The position numbers and the translations under genes are program-made. From Glaciecola sp. (GTDB taxonomy: Bacteria > Pseudomonadota > Gammaproteobacteria > Enterobacterales > Alteromonadaceae), in contig JAQWNF010000014.1 of the NCBI GenBank assembly GCA_029246415.1, positions 27,298-91,297 of the forward strand: a stretch of 64,000 nucleotides of DNA, read 5' to 3'. The notes below the pieces were generated by a model, which was not told the origin of the DNA, ran no database searches, and saw only the letters and a list, made by a program, of their open reading frames with translations. Positions 10,514 to 19,200 of the stretch are shown here, piece by piece; positions within the stretch are counted from its first letter, which is position 1, and every line of letters begins with the position of its first letter.

Positions 10514-10529
10514 AGACATCTAGACGTCT
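10514..10529. promoter_or_regulatory. Candidate MetJ operator (two tandem met boxes) before serA
   Basis: AGACATCT (10514-10521) and AGACGTCT (10522-10529) are two abutting 8-mers. The second is identical to the MetJ met-box consensus and the first differs at one base. MetJ binds two or more such tandem boxes. The site is 32-47 bp upstream of the serA start, on or near its promoter. This is a sequence match only; binding is inferred. Confidence 0.65.
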
Positions 10530-10620
10530 AAATGAATAATTTACCAAAATGTGACCTCGGTGAATAGTCTTTTTTAGTTTTATTTTGTAACTATAGTGAC
10601 AACTCGGGTTGCATCTATGC

Positions 10621-11274
10621 TTACAGTGTCACTATGCCGTTGTCAGTACCCACTAGTAATACATCTGCTCCGCGATGAGCAAACAAACCATTGGTAACGA
10701 CACCGACGATTTGATTGATTTGTGTTTCTAGCTGTCGTGGGTCTAAAATGGTTAAATTATAGACATCTAAGATGACATTTCCGTTGTCGGTGATGACGCC
10801 TTCGCGATAGACAGGATCGCCACCGAGTTTTACCAGTTCGCGAGCGACATAACTGCGTGCCATTGGGATGACTTCGACAGGCAATGGAAAGTCACCCAAT
10901 ACGCCAACTTGTTTGGTGTCATCTATGATACAGACAAATGTTTTGGCTACGGCTGCGACGATTTTTTCACGAGTTAATGCTGCACCACCACCTTTGATCA
11001 TATGTTTGTGTTCGGTTATTTCATCAGCGCCATCAATGTATATATCAAACTGGTCGACACTGTTTAAATCAAACACCTCGATCCCCAGCGCTTTAAGTTG
11101 CGCCGTAGAAGCGTCAGAGCTAGAAACCGCACCTTCAATAAGGTGTTTTTTTTCGGCTAGCGCTTCAATAAAATAATTAACGGTAGAACCTGTACCTACA
11201 CCAACAATATCGTCATTTTTTACGTAAGCCAATGCCGCACGGGCTGCAGCGCGTTTTTTATCATCTTGAGTCAT
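10621..11274 (-). CDS. rpiA: Ribose-5-phosphate isomerase A
   Basis: Interconverts ribose 5-phosphate and ribulose 5-phosphate in the pentose phosphate pathway. It has 217 residues (E. coli 219). Seen: [16 protein letters not shown] (phosphate loop), [16 protein letters not shown], the active-site segment YIDGADEI, and [15 protein letters not shown]. It lies next to serA, as in E. coli, but in the same direction. The genes upstream on this strand encode a ribokinase and a nucleoside hydrolase, so RpiA stands at the end of a local ribose-salvage set. Confidence 0.97.
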   Translation of the reverse strand: MTQDDKKRAAARAALAYVKNDDIVGVGTGSTVNYFIEALAEKKHLIEGAVSSSDASTAQLKALGIEVFDLNSVDQFDIYIDGADEITEHKHMIKGGGAALTREKIVAAVAKTFVCIIDDTKQVGVLGDFPLPVEVIPMARSYVARELVKLGGDPVYREGVITDNGNVILDVYNLTILDPRQLETQINQIVGVVTNGLFAHRGADVLLVGTDNGIVTL

Positions 11275-11337
11275 GAGGGTTTCCTATTAAAGGCTAATTA
11301 TGTAGAGTCGGTTTGTGTAGGGGGATATTACAACAGA

Positions 11338-11970
11338 TTAGGCAATAGTTATGCAATTTTGTTCAGTCGCAATATGCGACATCGGTATATCCCACTGTGC
11401 GACAGGAATCGCATCAAGCTGTTGTATGCTATGTGCAAGTCCAATTAGGCTAGGCGCTGACAGAATAGTCTCTGGGGTATAGCCGACACGTTGGTGCTGA
11501 GTTAACTGCGCGAGTGTTCGGTCGTAAAACCCGCCACCCATCCCCATGCGGTTACCTTGTGCATCAAATCCTACTAGGGGGACGAATATCGAATTTATTT
11601 GATGTAATGGAATGATATTAGCCGTCGTTAATTCAGGCTCAGGGATCCCAAAACGATTAAGTGTCATCTTGCTATCAGCTAAATACTCAACAAATAACAA
11701 CGTCCCCGTTTTAAACGGGTGTAATACAGGTAGGGCAACGGTTTTTTCTTGTGCCCAAGCTTGTTGAATAATGCATTGTGGCGAAATTTCACCATCATTA
11801 GGTAAATATGCAGCGATGATATGACTATCGGCAAAGAGCGGCTGTACTTGCTCAACCAGATGTTGAGCTGCGCTAAGTTGCTGTATTGGGTTGAGGGCAT
11901 TACGTTTGGCACGCAGTGCAGTGCGCAGTGCGTGCCGAGTAACTTGCTGTTGCTCGCTGAGATTAACCAC
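11338..11970 (-). CDS. ygfA: 5-formyltetrahydrofolate cyclo-ligase
   Basis: Converts 5-formyl-THF to 5,10-methenyl-THF with ATP. The frame opens at 12048, but that would overlap the preceding gene deeply. The GTG at 11970 gives 210 residues, still longer than E. coli YgfA (182), and overlaps the nucleoside hydrolase stop by 8 bp, consistent with translational coupling. No clear ribosome site is visible, so the start is uncertain. Seen: RHALRTALRAKRNAL at the N-terminus, AAYLPNDGEISP, the signature FVPLVGFDAQGNRMGMGGGFYDR, and VGLAHS-like GLAHSIQQLDAIPVAQWD near the end. In many gammaproteobacteria this gene directly follows 6S RNA; here two genes intervene. Confidence 0.9.
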   Translation of the reverse strand: MVNLSEQQQVTRHALRTALRAKRNALNPIQQLSAAQHLVEQVQPLFADSHIIAAYLPNDGEISPQCIIQQAWAQEKTVALPVLHPFKTGTLLFVEYLADSKMTLNRFGIPEPELTTANIIPLHQINSIFVPLVGFDAQGNRMGMGGGFYDRTLAQLTQHQRVGYTPETILSAPSLIGLAHSIQQLDAIPVAQWDIPMSHIATEQNCITIA

Positions 11971-12916
11971 GATAGCCGTAGGTATCAATAAACAATTGCG
12001 TGAGTCGAGTATGATCAACTTTGGTGGCGACATGCACTTGTTGTGCATCAGTCCACAAAGGACTCATGGTTGAACCAGGAGGTGCAATGACTGTTTGACC
12101 GCGATCCAGTTCGCTAGTACCAACACGAGCATGCCCGGTAGTAAACTCAAACAAGTCAGGTTGAATCAAATATGCTAGCGGAAATGCGTCATGAAAATAA
12201 CAGACTCGCTCAGGTAGATCCTGAGAGTAAAAATCCATGTAAAATTGTGACGCATCGCGTACAAAGCTGCCCATGACAGGATTTTTTTCAGCTAAGATTT
12301 CAACAAAATCAGGTGCAAATGGAATATCATACGTCACGTCTAGCCCAAACATAGTCAACGCCCAAGGTGCGCCAAAAACGATTTCAGCAGCATGAGCATC
12401 ATTCCAAATGTTCGCTTCGGCAACAGGGGTGACATTGCCTTTTACAAACGCCGCGCCGCCCATGATATAAACTTGTTTGACCAAGCTAGGTAATTCTGGG
12501 CATAAACGTAATGCTAAAGCTAGGTTACCCAAAGGACCGACAGCGACTAAGGTAACTTCGCCCGGATTGGCTTTGACTGTGTCGACAATAAATTGAGCTG
12601 ATGAACGCGGATCGAGCTCACGCGTCGGTTCGGCAACGGTAATATCGCCAAAGCCATTATCACCATGCACAAAGTGTGCATAGGACGACTCAGGTCCAAC
12701 CCAAGGCATTCCTACGCCTTGTGTAACAGGCACATCATGTTGTTGTGCAATATCACATAAACGCAATGCATTTTGCGCCGACATCGTCACCGGCACATTA
12801 CCGTAAACGGTGGTTAAGCCTAGAACTTCAATATCAGGAGACTGAAAGGCAAAAAAGATTGCCATTGCATCATCAATGCCGGGATCGGTATCAAGGATAA
12901 TTTTATGCTGAGCCAT
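11963..12916 (-). CDS. Inosine-uridine-type nucleoside hydrolase
   Basis: Hydrolyses the N-glycosidic bond of ribonucleosides, giving base and ribose. It has 317 residues. The diagnostic calcium-binding N-terminal motif DTDPGIDDA (residues 9-17) is present, with the family segments TTVYGNV, VAVGPLGNLALAL and IMGGAAFVKGNVTPVAEANIWNDAHAAEIV. Exact base specificity (RihA, RihB or RihC type) cannot be read from this. It is 21 bp downstream of a ribokinase gene, so the released ribose can be phosphorylated at once. The gene end overlaps the start of ygfA. Confidence 0.93.
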   Translation of the reverse strand: MAQHKIILDTDPGIDDAMAIFFAFQSPDIEVLGLTTVYGNVPVTMSAQNALRLCDIAQQHDVPVTQGVGMPWVGPESSYAHFVHGDNGFGDITVAEPTRELDPRSSAQFIVDTVKANPGEVTLVAVGPLGNLALALRLCPELPSLVKQVYIMGGAAFVKGNVTPVAEANIWNDAHAAEIVFGAPWALTMFGLDVTYDIPFAPDFVEILAEKNPVMGSFVRDASQFYMDFYSQDLPERVCYFHDAFPLAYLIQPDLFEFTTGHARVGTSELDRGQTVIAPPGSTMSPLWTDAQQVHVATKVDHTRLTQLFIDTYGYRG

Positions 12917-12937
12917 GATTGTGCACCTTTATTTCTA

Positions 12938-13849
12938 TTATGATGATGGTTGTTGTGCTAAAAACGCTTCTACTTCAGCGTATTGTGGGATAGATTGAGC
13001 TGCACCTGCTTTAGTCACTGCAAGGGCAGACGCTGCACACGCAAAGCGTAAGGCGGATTTAGCTTGGTGATGTTGGTGATAATGCGCAATGAAATAACCA
13101 ATAAACGTATCACCAGCAGCTGTCGTGTCAACAGCATCAACGACAAAGGCGGCTACATTGATATCTGGTGTATTATCAGCTTGTTTGCAGATGAGTTTCG
13201 CTCCTTTTTTACCCTGAGTGATAATCACTTCCGCATGGGCAAAATGGGTATGGAAAAATGCTTCAATATCGGCCATTTCTGTACATTCAGATAATTCAGC
13301 AGCTTCTACTTCGTTGACTATTAACAAATCGATATGGGCAAAGTTTAAGGTTTTAATATCTTGAGTCATCGGTGCAGGGTTAAATGCAACGTTGAGGCCT
13401 TTAGCTTTAGCTTGTGCGAGTACTTCAGCAGTGCCAGATGTCTCATTTTGTAATAAGACCCAATCTTTGGGGCTTGAGTCTGTCAGTGCATTACTGATGT
13501 CTTGTGTGCTAATTTCACGATTAGCCCCACCGAATAAAAATATCGCATTTTCACCACTCGGCGTGACTTGAATAATAGCATGCCCAGAAGGGGTGTCGGT
13601 GCAACGGATAAAACGTCCATTGATACCTTGTTTGATCATTGCTTGTTTGAAATGCACGTCATTTTCATTGATACAGCCAACGTGTAATACATCGACACCA
13701 GCATTAGCGAGAGCGATCGACTGATTTGCGCCTTTGCCACCTAAAAGGATTTGGTAAGCGTTGGTATCTAGAGTTTCGCCAGGTTGTACGAAATGATCGA
13801 CTTGATAAACGTGGTCGATATTAATCGAACCAAAATTAATAACTGCCAT
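12938..13849 (-). CDS. rbsK: Ribokinase (PfkB family sugar kinase)
   Basis: Phosphorylates D-ribose to ribose 5-phosphate with ATP. It has 303 residues, the usual ribokinase length. Seen: the substrate-binding NFGSINIDHVY start, GGKGANQ at 37-43, NPAPMT near residue 160, VNEVEA, and the ATP/anion-hole motif DTTAAGDTF with catalytic Asp247. No ribose transporter gene (rbsABC) is adjacent; the partner is a nucleoside hydrolase, so the ribose probably comes from nucleosides. It lies directly downstream of 6S RNA with a 69-bp gap. Confidence 0.9.
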   Translation of the reverse strand: MAVINFGSINIDHVYQVDHFVQPGETLDTNAYQILLGGKGANQSIALANAGVDVLHVGCINENDVHFKQAMIKQGINGRFIRCTDTPSGHAIIQVTPSGENAIFLFGGANREISTQDISNALTDSSPKDWVLLQNETSGTAEVLAQAKAKGLNVAFNPAPMTQDIKTLNFAHIDLLIVNEVEAAELSECTEMADIEAFFHTHFAHAEVIITQGKKGAKLICKQADNTPDINVAAFVVDAVDTTAAGDTFIGYFIAHYHQHHQAKSALRFACAASALAVTKAGAAQSIPQYAEVEAFLAQQPSS

Positions 13850-13918
13850 GCGATGTTTCCGTATGTTATTAGTATAGTTGGAAGTAAAAAAGTGGAATTG
13901 TCATTACAATCAAAGTAA

Positions 13919-14104
13919 GGAATGTCTCCCAAGATGCCGCAGTCCATATTCGCCCAGAACGCCGAAATGTTCAGGGCGGAAGTATCATCACTACCGTAGG
14001 TTTCTCAATACGGGTTGAGCTTACGCAATAGTAGTGGAATCAACCTCCTAAGGTTAAAGCATCGGCCAGGGACATGTATGAACACGCCAACATCCCAGGT
14101 GACT
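13919..14104 (-). ncRNA. ssrS: 6S RNA
   Basis: Regulatory RNA that mimics an open promoter and sequesters sigma70 RNA polymerase. Read on the minus strand, the 5' part contains GGGATGTT then GTCCCTGGCCGATG, matching the E. coli GAGATGTT and GTCCCCTGAGCCGATA blocks. The 3' end CTGCGGCATCTTGGGAGACATTCC-like segment matches the E. coli terminal GGCATCTCGGAGATTCC, and the two ends pair to form the closing stem. Aligned to E. coli, the ends fall at about 14104 and 13919 (186 nt; E. coli about 184). It sits between ygfB and the minus-strand genes, its usual neighbourhood. Confidence 0.93.
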
Positions 14105-14110
14105 TAAAAT

Positions 14111-14116
14111 AGGATA
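14111..14116 (-). promoter_or_regulatory. Predicted -10 element of the 6S RNA promoter
   Basis: TATCCT on the minus strand ends 7 nt before the predicted RNA 5' end at 14104. The -35 region (around 14134-14139) is weak. Confidence 0.5.
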
Positions 14117-14229
14117 ACAAAACTAAGGATGATGTACAGAGATTTTACGTAAATATATTTGCTGACAATAAGGAAAACGGGCACGTTATTTGATAATATT
14201 TACTTCATCAAATCCCAAGAGAATGAATA

Positions 14230-14799
14230 ATGAGTAATACCCCAGACTTTTTGACAACGACCGATTTACTCGCCAAGTATGATGTACTCATTGATGGCGC
14301 TGAAGTGCACGGAATTATCTGCGGCATGTTATGTGGCGGGATGACATTGGATAACCAGGATTGGATCGCAGTCTTGACGGATGTTGCTAATAACTCTGCG
14401 CCGTTCTCGCCTGAATTAGTCATGCATTTACGTGCCTTGTACGACAGTACTGTTACACAATTAACCGATGTGGATTTCGGTTTGGTCATGTGTATCCCTG
14501 ATACAGATGCAACACTTAGCGATCAAGGTCAGGGGCTGATTTTATGGGTCCAAGGCTTTATGCTTGGTTTTGGCTTGCATCAGCCATCTTTGGACAGCCG
14601 TTCAGACGATGTCAAAGAAGGGATCCAAGATTTTTCTGAAATAGCGCGTATGGAAAGTATCGAAGACGAAGATGAAGACACGCAAGCGCAATTATTAATT
14701 TTGATTGAACATGTTCGTGTGATTGCGATGAGTTGTTTTAATGAGTGTCAGCCTGCGCGTAAAGCCATGCCGATTGAAACTGATCCAACGGTACACTAA
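14230..14799 (+). CDS. ygfB: UPF0149 family protein YgfB
   Basis: A 189-residue cytosolic protein of the UPF0149/YgfB family. The family start is clear: DLLAKYDVLIDGAEVHGIICGMLCGG, followed by an acidic C-terminal half with LILWVQGFMLGFGL. In Pseudomonas, YgfB has been linked to control of beta-lactamase expression, but no general biochemical activity is agreed. It begins the conserved ygfB-pepP-ubiH run. The divergent gene zapA, normally found on the other side, is missing here. Confidence 0.93.
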   Translation: MSNTPDFLTTTDLLAKYDVLIDGAEVHGIICGMLCGGMTLDNQDWIAVLTDVANNSAPFSPELVMHLRALYDSTVTQLTDVDFGLVMCIPDTDATLSDQGQGLILWVQGFMLGFGLHQPSLDSRSDDVKEGIQDFSEIARMESIEDEDEDTQAQLLILIEHVRVIAMSCFNECQPARKAMPIETDPTVH

Positions 14800-14831
14800 T
14801 CACATAAAACTAATCAGATGAAGAGTGAACT

Positions 14832-16145
14832 ATGACTAAGATTGCGTTATCAGAATATCAAACTCGCCGCGCTGCAATACTTTCGCAGATGCTGCCTAAT
14901 AGCGCCTGTGTAGTTGGCTCAGCTCAATCAGTAACACGTAGTAACGATACTGAATATGTCTTTCGCCAAGATAGTTATTTTTGGTATTTAACTGGATTTG
15001 ATGAGCCTAATAGTACATTGATTTTACTCAAGGATACGTTAGGTCAGACACGCCAAGTCATTTGTTGCCAACCCAAAGATACACAAGCTGAAATATGGCA
15101 TGGTCGTCGTCTAGGCTGTGATGCTGCAGTGGCAACCTTAGGAGTGGATGAAGCATTTTCTAGTGATACCTTAGCCCAGACCTTATTCTCACTTTTTTCT
15201 GGGGTTGATACGGTATACAGTTTGTTTACACAGCCAATACAAGTGCAAATAGATAAATGTATCTTGGAGTTAAAGAGTGTGCCAAAGCAAGGCGAGATAG
15301 CACCTACGCAAAAAATCGATTGCCAGGGTTGGCTCGACGCGATGCGTCTGATTAAATCGCCGGCAGAAATCGATATTATGGCCGAAGTTGCCACCATATC
15401 GGCACAGGCACACAGTGTCGCGATGCAAGTTTGTCGACCAAACATGAACGAATACCAATTAGAAGCGCATATTCAATTTGAATTTGCTCAGCGTGGTGCG
15501 CGTCAACCAGCCTATACAAGCATTGTTGGTGGCGGGGATAACGCGTGTATTTTACATTATACTCAAAACAACCAAGTGTTAAATGCAGGGGAGCTGGTGT
15601 TAATTGATGCCGGTGGCGAACTGGAGGGTTATGCGGCGGATATTACTCGGACATTTCCTGTCAATGGGAGGTTTTCTGAAGACCAAGCTGCACTCTATCA
15701 AATAGTCCTAGATGCACAAATGGCTGCGATTGAACTGTTACAGCCGAATTCTTTAATCGCCGATGCTAACCAAGTCGTGATTGAAATCATTACTCAGGGC
15801 TTGATTGACCTAGGCGTTCTGTCTGGGAGTCTTAAAGATAATATTGATAATTTAACCTATCGCCAATATTTCATGCATGGCTTAGGTCATTATCTAGGAT
15901 TGGATGTGCATGATGTGGGCGCTTATAGCATTGCAGGGAAAGCATGTCCGTTACAACCCGGCACGCTGATGACTGTTGAGCCTGGAGTTTATATTGCACC
16001 TGGTAGCCCTTGTCCAGCTCGCTTCCACGGGATTGGTATTCGCATTGAAGACAATATCGTGATTACCTCATCAGGTAACCGCGTATTGACTGATAAAGTA
16101 CCAAAAACGATAGCAGCGATTGAAGCATTGATGGCGCAATCCTAA
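14832..16145 (+). CDS. pepP: Xaa-Pro aminopeptidase P
   Basis: Metallo-aminopeptidase (M24B) that removes N-terminal residues preceding proline. It has 437 residues (E. coli 440). An N-terminal creatinase-like domain (FRQDSYFWYLTGFDEPNS) is followed by the pita-bread catalytic domain. Dinuclear metal ligands are seen in LIDAGGELEGYAADITRTF (two Asp), HGLGHYLGLDVHD (His), TVEPGVYI (Glu) and IGIRIEDNIV (Glu). The TAA stop abuts the ATG of ubiH, so the two are translationally coupled, as is usual. Confidence 0.96.
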   Translation: MTKIALSEYQTRRAAILSQMLPNSACVVGSAQSVTRSNDTEYVFRQDSYFWYLTGFDEPNSTLILLKDTLGQTRQVICCQPKDTQAEIWHGRRLGCDAAVATLGVDEAFSSDTLAQTLFSLFSGVDTVYSLFTQPIQVQIDKCILELKSVPKQGEIAPTQKIDCQGWLDAMRLIKSPAEIDIMAEVATISAQAHSVAMQVCRPNMNEYQLEAHIQFEFAQRGARQPAYTSIVGGGDNACILHYTQNNQVLNAGELVLIDAGGELEGYAADITRTFPVNGRFSEDQAALYQIVLDAQMAAIELLQPNSLIADANQVVIEIITQGLIDLGVLSGSLKDNIDNLTYRQYFMHGLGHYLGLDVHDVGAYSIAGKACPLQPGTLMTVEPGVYIAPGSPCPARFHGIGIRIEDNIVITSSGNRVLTDKVPKTIAAIEALMAQS

Positions 16146-17432
16146 ATGACGACTTTGCAAACTGATATCGTAGTGGTGGGCGGCGGCGTAGTGGGCGCAT
16201 TATTATGCCAAGCCTTGTTGCATGCTCAGTTAGAGTTACATGTGACGCTTGTGACTAATAGCGCGGCTGATACGCCAGTCTACGGCGATGATATTCGCGC
16301 GCTAGCATTGAGTCATGATACCTTGTCGCAACTTGCAGCCATGGGGCTCGATACCCATTTTATCAAAAGTCATATAGAGCAAATACATGTTAGCGATCGC
16401 GGGAATATCGGGCAGACGCGTTTGTCAGCCCATGAACAAGGGGTCGAAGCTTTAGGTTATGTCACCCAAATTAGTGTATTGGAGCAAGTAATCAATCATG
16501 CGTTACATACTAGCGCTACTGACGGGGATGACGAGTTATTTACCCTAGTAGAGCAAGCTCAATGTATCGATATAGATACTCAAAATACTGCTGCCAAGTA
16601 CTGTTTGCTGGATAATGGCATACGCATACAAGCGCGCGCGATTATCCTTGCGGATGGACAAGTATCGCGTTTAAAAAATACTATCGGCATTGCCAGTAAC
16701 GTGACCGATTATGGTCAATATGGCGTGGTCGCCATGGTCGGTATAGATCGCTTAGGGCCTACGCGTTATCAGCAACCATTAACGGCATTTGAGCGATTTA
16801 CCGAGCACGGGCCGTTGGCATTACTGCCTATGTCGCTTGCACCTAAGCTCGACGCACAGAGCAGCGACTCAAATAAGAGTGATGCTCATGACATGCGAAT
16901 GCATTCGCAGATAAAGCAATATTATTCGTTGGTTTGGTGTACCAATCAGTCTCGTGCCACAGCATTGCAGGGATTGTCTAATGAGGATTTTTTACAAGCA
17001 TTACAAGATGAATTCGGTGATCGAGCTGGACGTTTTGCTAGTGTGTCGACGCGCCAGTCGTTCCCCCTAAAATTAACGCGCCATGATGATACTCACTCAC
17101 CAGTGTTATGTATTGGTAATGCTGCTCAAGCTTTACACCCGATTGCTGGTCAAGGGTTTAATTTAGCAGTAAGAGACATTGCGGGTGTTGTCGCCTCGAT
17201 ATCGACATTATCCGAACGTTCGCATTTGGGTAGTTGCACAAATTGGCAAGCAATTAGAGCCAGTCGTGCGAGCGATCGTAATACTATAGTTTCAGCAACA
17301 AATACCTTGTTATATGGCTTTTCTAACAATCATTGTCTATTATCATATGCACGTGCGAAAGGATTAACCGCGTTGCATCTGGCTAAACCAATAAAAAAAC
17401 GGTTAGCAAAAATGGCAATGGGTTATCGATAA
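16146..17432 (+). CDS. ubiH: 2-octaprenyl-6-methoxyphenol hydroxylase UbiH
   Basis: FAD monooxygenase of ubiquinone synthesis. It has 428 residues, slightly longer than E. coli (392). Seen: the N-terminal dinucleotide motif VVVGGGVVGALLCQALL, the DIRALALS segment, the GQV-S-RLKN region and the C-terminal FAD motif IGNAAQALHPIAGQGFNLAVRD. The extra length lies in a hydrophilic insert around residues 235-260 (rich in Ser, Asp and His). In related genomes ubiI often follows; here the next gene is a truncated ATPase, so ubiI is elsewhere or lost. Confidence 0.93.
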   Translation: MTTLQTDIVVVGGGVVGALLCQALLHAQLELHVTLVTNSAADTPVYGDDIRALALSHDTLSQLAAMGLDTHFIKSHIEQIHVSDRGNIGQTRLSAHEQGVEALGYVTQISVLEQVINHALHTSATDGDDELFTLVEQAQCIDIDTQNTAAKYCLLDNGIRIQARAIILADGQVSRLKNTIGIASNVTDYGQYGVVAMVGIDRLGPTRYQQPLTAFERFTEHGPLALLPMSLAPKLDAQSSDSNKSDAHDMRMHSQIKQYYSLVWCTNQSRATALQGLSNEDFLQALQDEFGDRAGRFASVSTRQSFPLKLTRHDDTHSPVLCIGNAAQALHPIAGQGFNLAVRDIAGVVASISTLSERSHLGSCTNWQAIRASRASDRNTIVSATNTLLYGFSNNHCLLSYARAKGLTALHLAKPIKKRLAKMAMGYR

Positions 17433-17435
17433 ACT

Positions 17436-17464
17436 TTAATTATGACTAAGCTAGTCGATATAAT
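17436..17464 (+). promoter_or_regulatory. Predicted promoter before the truncated ATPase gene
   Basis: A consensus TATAAT (17459-17464) lies in the 62-bp gap after ubiH, with TTAATT at -35 (17436-17441, 17-bp spacing). AAGGATGA then precedes the ATG at 17495. It would drive the ATPase/epimerase scar. Confidence 0.45.
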
Positions 17465-17494
17465 GATTACGACTAAATTCAAGGATGATATTGT

Positions 17495-18070
17495 ATGTAT
17501 GAAAGTCACTATAGGTTAAATGCCAAACCTTTCCAGTTGACACCAGACCCAAAGTTTTTCTTCGCGAGCAAATGGCACAAACGCGCATTATCTTACTTAC
17601 AATATGGACTATCACAAGGTGAAGGCTTTATTGTGATTACGGGCGATATAGGTACCGGTAAAACCACTCTCGCCAATAGCTTACTCGCCAATATTGAAAC
17701 GGATATTGTGGCCGCACAAATTGTGACGCCTAAGTTATCTCCCGACGAAATCGTTAAAATGGTCGCAGCTAAATTTAGCATCGATATCCAAAATAAATCC
17801 AAAACTGAAATTTTAAAAGCCCTTGAAGATTATTTGTATTCACTTTCAAAAAAAGGCTTACGAGCATTACTATTAGTCGATGAAGCTCAGAACTTACCTT
17901 TAGAAACCATTGAAGAGTTGCGTATGCTGTCTAATTTCCAGCAAGATGGAAAGCCGCTACTACAAAGTTTTCTATTAGGCCAGGAAGAGCTGCAGCCCAT
18001 TTTACGCGCGCCGAATATGGAGCAATTTCGTCAACGCATCGTCGCATCATGTCACCCAATCATTACTTGA
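17495..18070 (+). pseudogene. 3'-truncated XrtA/PEP-CTERM-type ATPase gene
   Basis: The open frame encodes 191 residues that start like the XrtA-associated AAA ATPase family (TIGR03015-like): MYESHYRLNAKPFQLTPDP, the hallmark GEGFIVITGDIGTGKTT with Walker A at about 50-58, and Walker B LLLVDEAQ at about 125-132. Family members run to roughly 270 residues or more. Here the ATPase sequence stops after QRIVAS, within the sensor region. The last residues (CHPIIT) come from out-of-frame reading of the epimerase sequence beyond a breakpoint near 18044-18051. It has its own promoter-like TATAAT and ribosome site. XrtA ATPases sit in exopolysaccharide loci, and none of the rest of such a locus remains. 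Confidence 0.8.
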
Positions 18071-19022
18071 ACGAGGGGATACCGTGGTCGGTGTCGACAA
18101 TATGAATGATTATTATGATGTGTCATTAAAAGAGGCACGTCTTGCATGGATTGCTGATAATCCCAATAGTCAGGCTTTTCGCTTTGTTAAATTAGATGTG
18201 GCAGAACAATTAGGCATGCAAACATTATTTGCAGAAGAACGCTTTGACAAAGTCGTGCATCTGGCTGCTCAAGCTGGCGTTAGGTACTCTATTGAGAACC
18301 CACACGCATACATTAGCTCGAATGTGGTTGGATTAATGAATGTATTAGAAGGATGTCGTCATAACAAAGTCGCCCATCTAGTGTATGCCTCTTCTAGTTC
18401 TGTCTACGGGGCAAATGAATCTATGCCGTTTTCGGTCAGTGATAATGTTGATCATCCTGTATCTTTGTATGCAGCAAGCAAGAAAGCCAATGAATTAATG
18501 ACTCACACTTATAGCCACTTATATGACTTACCCACAACTGGACTGCGCTTTTTTACTGTGTATGGTCCTTGGGGAAGACCCGATATGGCACCGATTAAAT
18601 TTACTAAAGCAATTATGGCTGATGAACCCATCCAGGTGTTTAATTATGGTAATCATCGACGAGATTTTACTTATATTGATGATATTGTTTCGGGTGTGTT
18701 ACACACACTTGATCATACGGCTCAATCAAATCCCAATTGGCAGGGCAGTGCGCCTGATCCTGCAACGTCCAAAGCACCTTGGCGTGTATATAATATTGGC
18801 GCACAAACACCGGTTCACCTGCTAAGTTTTATTGAAACCCTAGAGCAAGCCATTGGCAAAGTGGCAGAAAAAGAAATGCTACCGATGCAACCTGGTGATG
18901 TGCCAGATACATTTGCTGACGTTGAGGCATTGGTCAATGATGTTGGCTATCGCCCTACCATCGACGTGACAGAAGGCGTACATCGCTTTGTTACTTGGTA
19001 TAAATCATATTATGGTCAATAA
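18048..19022 (+). pseudogene. 5'-truncated NAD-dependent epimerase (UDP-glucuronate 4-epimerase-like)
   Basis: Extended short-chain dehydrogenase/epimerase resembling UDP-glucuronate 4-epimerases. Epimerase-like sequence can be followed back to about 18048 (HVTQSLLERGDTVVGVDN, then NDYYDVSLKEARL). The preceding start with the NAD-binding GxxGxxG motif is absent and is replaced by ATPase sequence in another frame. A GTG at 18084 could start a 312-residue product, but without the Rossmann glycines it should not bind NAD. The catalytic region is intact: SSSSVYG, YAASK (Tyr/Lys), RFFTVYGPWGRPDMA and RDFTYIDDIV. The remaining frame has no stop codon, so the deletion looks recent, or the fragment is still under some constraint. 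Confidence 0.8.
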
Positions 19023-19200
19023 CCATAATTAAATATGCAGTAAATGTTACAGGTTCGTGAATCACTGATTTAGATCAATATTTAAAATTATTAAGCCTCT
19101 ATGATTAGTACACGGATACAATGTACTAGTCATTATTACATCATATCTGTACTCATTATCCATTAAATCTTCTGTATTATTAAAACAAGGTTTTGACACC

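Noticed and set aside
11971..12048. N-terminal extension of YgfA (first 26 residues of the open frame)
   Set aside because: It lies wholly inside the nucleoside hydrolase gene and has no family similarity; the GTG at 11970 is more plausible.
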